Source: Unio delphinus
Taxonomy: Eukaryota; Mollusca; Bivalvia; Unionida; Unionidae
Length of the DNA stretch: 64,000 nucleotides
NCBI GenBank assembly: GCA_029339505.1
Contig: JAQISU010000179.1
Span: 10,835,001-10,899,000 of the forward strand
Reading direction: 5' to 3'
This document shows positions 60,135 through 64,000 of the stretch, piece by piece. How positions within the stretch are numbered: the first letter of the stretch is position 1; each line of letters opens with the position of its first letter. The notes below the pieces were generated by a model. It was given only the letters and a program-made list of their open reading frames with translations. It was not told where the DNA came from and ran no database searches. Made by a program: the position numbers and the translations under genes.

Positions 60135-60162
<28 letters not shown>
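60135..60162. repeat. Short (AT)n microsatellite
   Basis: 28 bp of AT dinucleotide directly after the 30-bp array. Confidence 0.95.
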
Positions 60163-60165
<3 letters not shown>

Positions 60166-60389
60166 AAACTTGTATGATGTTGAAATATTAGGTCAGATTA
60201 TACTGGTGATGGCTCTTCAAATGTATACACGTTATGAACAATATTGTATTGCACACATTGTAAAGACTGCATTATTGATGGCCTTTCAAATGTATAGACA
60301 TTGTGAACAATATCGTATTATCAGCCTGAGGCCTGATTCGCAATACAGCTGCCATCAAACTGAAGCACGTTATGATAGAAGATGACTTC

Positions 60390-60608
60390 CAAAATCTATT
60401 TAGGCGATGACGTCGTAAACCTATTTAGGTGATGACCTCGTAAAGCTATTTAGGTGATGACCTCGTAAACCGATTTAGGTGATGACCTCGTAAAGCTATT
60501 TAGGTGATGACCTCGTAAACCTATTTAGGTGATGACCTCGTAAAGCTATTTAGGTGATGACCTCGTAAAGCTATTTAGGCGATGACGTCGTAAACCTATT
60601 TAGGTGAT
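60390..60608. repeat. 25-bp minisatellite, about 8 copies
   Basis: Unit CTATTTAGGTGATGACCTCG plus TAAAG or TAAAC. Copies are nearly identical, with GCGATGACGTCG variants at the two ends. Confidence 0.95.
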
Positions 60609-60834
60609 ATGAAAAAGTGAAAGTCGTTAGAACGAGTTTATTAATCGCTTGAGCAAATTTCTAAAATGTTTAGATGAGTTTATCGCTTGTTTCAATAATA
60701 TAAACCTCATTTGAAACAGTTAGAGGTTCCGTCAGTGATCATGTTAATGTGTTTGTACGAATTTGCAAAACGTCTTAACGCGCATTGAACTGTAATGAAC
60801 GACATTATATCTCATTTGAACGACTTTAAAAGCA

Positions 60835-63490
60835 GAGCAGCAATGGTTCTGTGCTTAAATTCTGCCCCATATCTAGTATAATCACCTCCATTCGTCTGAA
60901 GTCAAATCCCTGCAACACCACAATTATCCAAGTATATGATCCAACTACAAAACATGACTACGAAGAAACAGAGGAGTTTTAGAACAAACTCTTTGGTATT
61001 CTTAACATGGTCAGTAAACAAACATGTTCCTCATCATCCAAGGAGACTGGAATGCCAAAGTTGACATAGATGCTCCAAAAGACTGGGGATGATCATTGTG
61101 GACCTTCTTGCAATGAGCTTACGAATGAAAGGAGGAGACGGCTGCTCGAGTTCGCAAGCTTCAACAACTTGATACTAGCCAACATCCTGTGCCAACATAA
61201 AGTTTCGCGATGCTGGACATGGCACACACCAAATGGAATCCATCATAACCAGACTGACTACATACTTATTCAAACGCATTACCGATCTGGCAACAATAGA
61301 GCAAAAATAAGGCCGTTCCCAGGTGCTGATGTTGGGAGTGATCCCGACCTCGTGATTATGAACTTCCGCGTACGGCTGAAGAACATTAACAAGCCAAAGA
61401 ACATCAGGCTCAAAATTAACCTTGAGTAACTGAAGGACCCTAACATCTGCAAGTCATTCCAAACTACAAATTGAGGCAAATTTGCTACACTCCATGGGAT
61501 GGATATTGATGTTAAAGTTAGGAAAAACACGTTAAAAACAGTCATGCCAACAGCTGCCAAGGACATCATTGGCCTCCATCGCCCAAAGAAAAATTCAAAT
61601 GTTACAGAAGAGATTCTGAATTTGCGTGATGCCCGATGAGACAGGGGCAATTTAGTACACATAAATAAACAAGAATATCAGACGAACCCTGAAGAAAGCA
61701 AAAGAAGATTTAATTGGACAAAGGTGCACATAATCAGAGAGCAGTATGATAAAGAATAACAACAAACAGGCATTTCAAATTGTGAAAGACCTTACCAGAC
61801 AGAAGCAAACAAGAGTCAGTACCATTCAAGACGGAAATGGTAAATACCTCACAGAAGCGAGTGGCATTGCAGAAAGAATGACTGAGTATTGTAAAGATCT
61901 CTACAACCATCAGTCAACAGGAGACAGTTGCTTGATGTTGCAAACTCCACAAATGATGATTACCCCATTCGCAACGAAGAGGTAGAGTCAGCCATAAGAG
62001 CACTGGATAATGGGAAGACAGCTGGAGTAGACAACATCCCACCTGCATTTAGCAAGAATGGGGAATCGGTGATAGATTTACTAACCAATATCTACAACAA
62101 GATATGGCAAACAGGTGAATGGCCAACACTGTGGACCCAGTCACTGATTATAACACTCACCCAAATTGGCAATATCCAAATGTGCCAAAATTACAGAACT
62201 ATCAGGTTGATCAGCCATGCTAGTAAGGTGATGCTTAAGATCATCTTGAACAGACTGAAACCACAAGTGGAAGATATAATCTCTGAAGGATAGGCCGGGT
62301 TCTGGAGTGGATAAAGCACAACATAAGAAATATTCAATCTCAGGGCTGTGTGACAAGTAATCGCAACATCAACAAGGCACCTATCATGTGTTCATAGATT
62401 TCAAAAAGGCCTTTGACAGAGTATGACATGAAGCATTGTGGGCTACAATGAAGAAATACCACATGGGTCAAACGTTGACCAATACCATCAAGCACCAATA
62501 GGCCAACGCTACCAGTGCTACCCAAGGTTAGTGGGGAACTGGATCCAAACAACATTCGGAGTACATCAAGGCTATCTCCAGTCACCGACACTTTTCAACA
62601 TCTACGTAGAGCACAAATGAAGCCCTGGAACACCCCTGTGGAAAGATAGCTTTGGAGGGCGTAACATTACCAACCTCCTATTTGCAGACGACATAATGCT
62701 ATTAATGGGCTGGCAGGCAGTGAAGACAAGCTTGACACTTTAGAAAAGAATCTGGATGAATCATTTTCCAGATTTGACTTGGAGTTAAGCGCTGAGAATA
62801 CAAAGTTTATGACAACATGTGGCCAACATATCTCAACCAAATTTAAAGTTATAGGACAGGAACTGGAAACAGTGCGCCAGTTCAGATATCTTGGTCCCAT
62901 GATCACTGAAGAGGGATCAAGAGCAAACATTTTGTCACCGGCAGCACCAACAGCGGCAGCTATGTCAAAGCTAAGACCCATCTGGAGGACAAGAATAACT
63001 GTCTTAAAACATCAAAAATCAGACTATTGAGAGCACTAGTCATCTCGTGGGTTTTCCTGTATTCATGTGAGGCATTGCAGCAGAATTACGACGAAGAATC
63101 CATGCATTTGAAATGAGATGCTACAGAACCATCCATTGGCATCTCTTACATGGACCACATCACAAATGAAGTTTATAACACCATCAGACACGAAGTAGGT
63201 AATTCGAAGTCCTCCTTACGTCCGTTGAAAAGAGAAAGCTGAAATGGTATGGTCATGTCACTAGAGCCAACAGTCTATCTACAGCATTAATGCAGGGAAG
63301 TGTCCAGGGTGGCAGAATGAAAGGTAGACAGTGAAGAAAGTGGACTGACAACATCACGTAATAAACCAAGAAACGTTTTGCGGAGACACCGGCATTGCCA
63401 CATTATCAAGATAAGTTGAGTGAACAAGTCAGTCGTTCAGCATCACAGTGCCTCGACTGCCACACTAGGTCAAGAGACTCCTGATGATGA
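60835..63490 (+). mobile_element. Decayed LINE (endonuclease-reverse transcriptase), 5' truncated, with 3' end
   Basis: Plus-strand relic with endonuclease blocks IIQGDWNAKV (about 61.03-61.06 kb), WTWHTPNGIHHNQTDYILI (about 61.21-61.27 kb) and FPGADVGSDPDLVIM (about 61.32-61.36 kb, with SDPD where SDHD is usual). Linker NNKQAFQIVKDLT (about 61.75 kb) leads into the RT: AGVDNIPP (about 62.02 kb), QNYRTIRLISHASKVM (about 62.19-62.23 kb), FIDFKKAFDRV (62391-62423), GVHQGYLQSPTLFNI (about 62.56-62.60 kb), LLFADDIMLL (62675-62704), FRYLGPMITEEG (about 62.88 kb) and LKWYGHVTRA (about 63.24 kb). At least seven frame breaks or stops are present. The 3' end, GGTCAAGAGACTCCTGATGA, is shared with 21971-22113. 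It is a different subfamily from the element at 1-2320 (FADDIMLL versus FADDLALLS). The start near 60835 is approximate. Confidence 0.88.
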
Positions 63491-64000
63491 AATCTCTCTT
63501 AAACTATTTAAAACTTTTGAAGGCGTCGAGAATATTAATCTCATTTGAACGAACATTTTGCATCAATGAATCTCTAACTAATCTGAACGAATGTCAAATT
63601 AGATTGACGAGATTCTAACTCATGTGTGCGACGTTCAATCACATTTTGACAACAGTATCATTGATAAAACATTTAAAGTGATTAGTTCAAAGAAAATGTA
63701 TAAATTTCTTCCAACCAGTTTGTAACTCGTTCAGATAAATAAAAAGTTTGTTCATAATCTGTTTGGATCTTGTACGAGTTCTAAACTCGTTAAGGTGAGA
63801 TTGGATGTTTTAAACGATTGCATAACTGTAGTAAACGATTTTTAAAATCACTTAAAATAACTTCAATGTCATTCAAACATCGTTAGGCTGCAGTTCATTG
63901 GTCTTTTATCGCTAATGCTAAGTATAATTAGCATGATATGTAATTAGGGCAGACAAAAGGCAAGGCATTATAGGTCTTAAAATAAGAAGCGAAATCAACC
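63491..64000. other. AT-rich right edge with quasi-repeated AACGA/CTCATTTGAACG motifs
   Basis: Motifs such as CTCATTTGAACGAACATTTT and AACTCGTT recur irregularly. Similar motifs (CTCATTTGAACGACTTT, AGAACGAGTTT) occur at 60609-60834 on the other side of the LINE. The LINE may therefore have been inserted into one degenerate repeat field. No gene was seen. Confidence 0.55.

Noticed and set aside
1..64000. CRISPR array interpretation of the regular minisatellites
   Set aside because: The units are contiguous without unique spacers, and the sequence is eukaryotic.

Overview
The window is AT-rich eukaryotic DNA, most likely from a mollusc. The evidence for a mollusc is two tRNA-headed SINE families of kinds I know from molluscan genomes, long introns, abundant (TA)n/(CT)n microsatellites and many minisatellites. 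The species cannot be told from the sequence. No prokaryotic gene organisation is present.

The only host gene I can support is on the minus strand. It is the first three coding exons of a Cys-loop ligand-gated chloride channel subunit, closest to the beta-type GABA-A receptor subunits (vertebrate GABRB, insect LCCH3 type). Exon 1 (42808-42863) encodes the signal peptide. Exon 2 (41124-41218) encodes the segment ending in GYDIRLRPNFA. Exon 3 (5832-5899, 68 nt) encodes the segment ending in SFDSISEVNM. The three exons have matching splice phases and add up to exactly 73 codons. Intron 1 is 1.6 kb, intron 2 is 35.2 kb, and intron 3 runs off the left edge. The window therefore consists of intron 3, exon 3, a giant intron 2, exon 2, intron 1, exon 1, and about 21 kb upstream of the start codon.

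The giant intron is full of dead mobile elements and tandem arrays. From left to right it holds a 47-bp array (8.5-9.7 kb), a SINE (11.7 kb), a 20-bp array (13.0-13.8 kb), a hAT-like MITE with a perfect 8-bp target duplication (14.3 kb), a 49-bp array (17.1 kb), one copy of an unnamed ~0.7-kb dispersed repeat (17.6-18.3 kb) and a second SINE with a target duplication (19.5 kb). These are followed by an inverted pair of another SINE family (20.1-20.9 kb), a 26-bp array interrupted by a 143-bp LINE tail (21.6-22.2 kb), and a 21/42-bp array (24.8-25.3 kb). Next comes the most interesting block, 27.8-33.4 kb: a decayed Polinton/Maverick-type element with a protein-primed family-B DNA polymerase relic and a capsid-protein relic on the same strand, with two L2/CR1-like LINE fragments flanking and splitting it. 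A perfect 106-bp palindrome lies at 37.2 kb.

Left of exon 3, intron 3 holds a long but heavily broken LINE (1-2.3 kb). Upstream of exon 1 there are more repeats: a 72-bp array (51.3 kb), a 3-kb array of a 22-bp unit (52.9-56.0 kb) that is open in all three forward frames, an imperfect inverted repeat (57.2 kb), the second copy of the dispersed repeat (57.5-58.2 kb), a diverged ~440-bp tandem duplication (59.0-59.8 kb), 30-bp and 25-bp arrays (59.9-60.6 kb) and a second long LINE relic (60.8-63.5 kb). The 3' end of that LINE is the same family as the 143-bp fragment at 22 kb.

Apart from the receptor exons, almost every open frame in the window is either a mobile-element relic or a by-product of tandem repeats.
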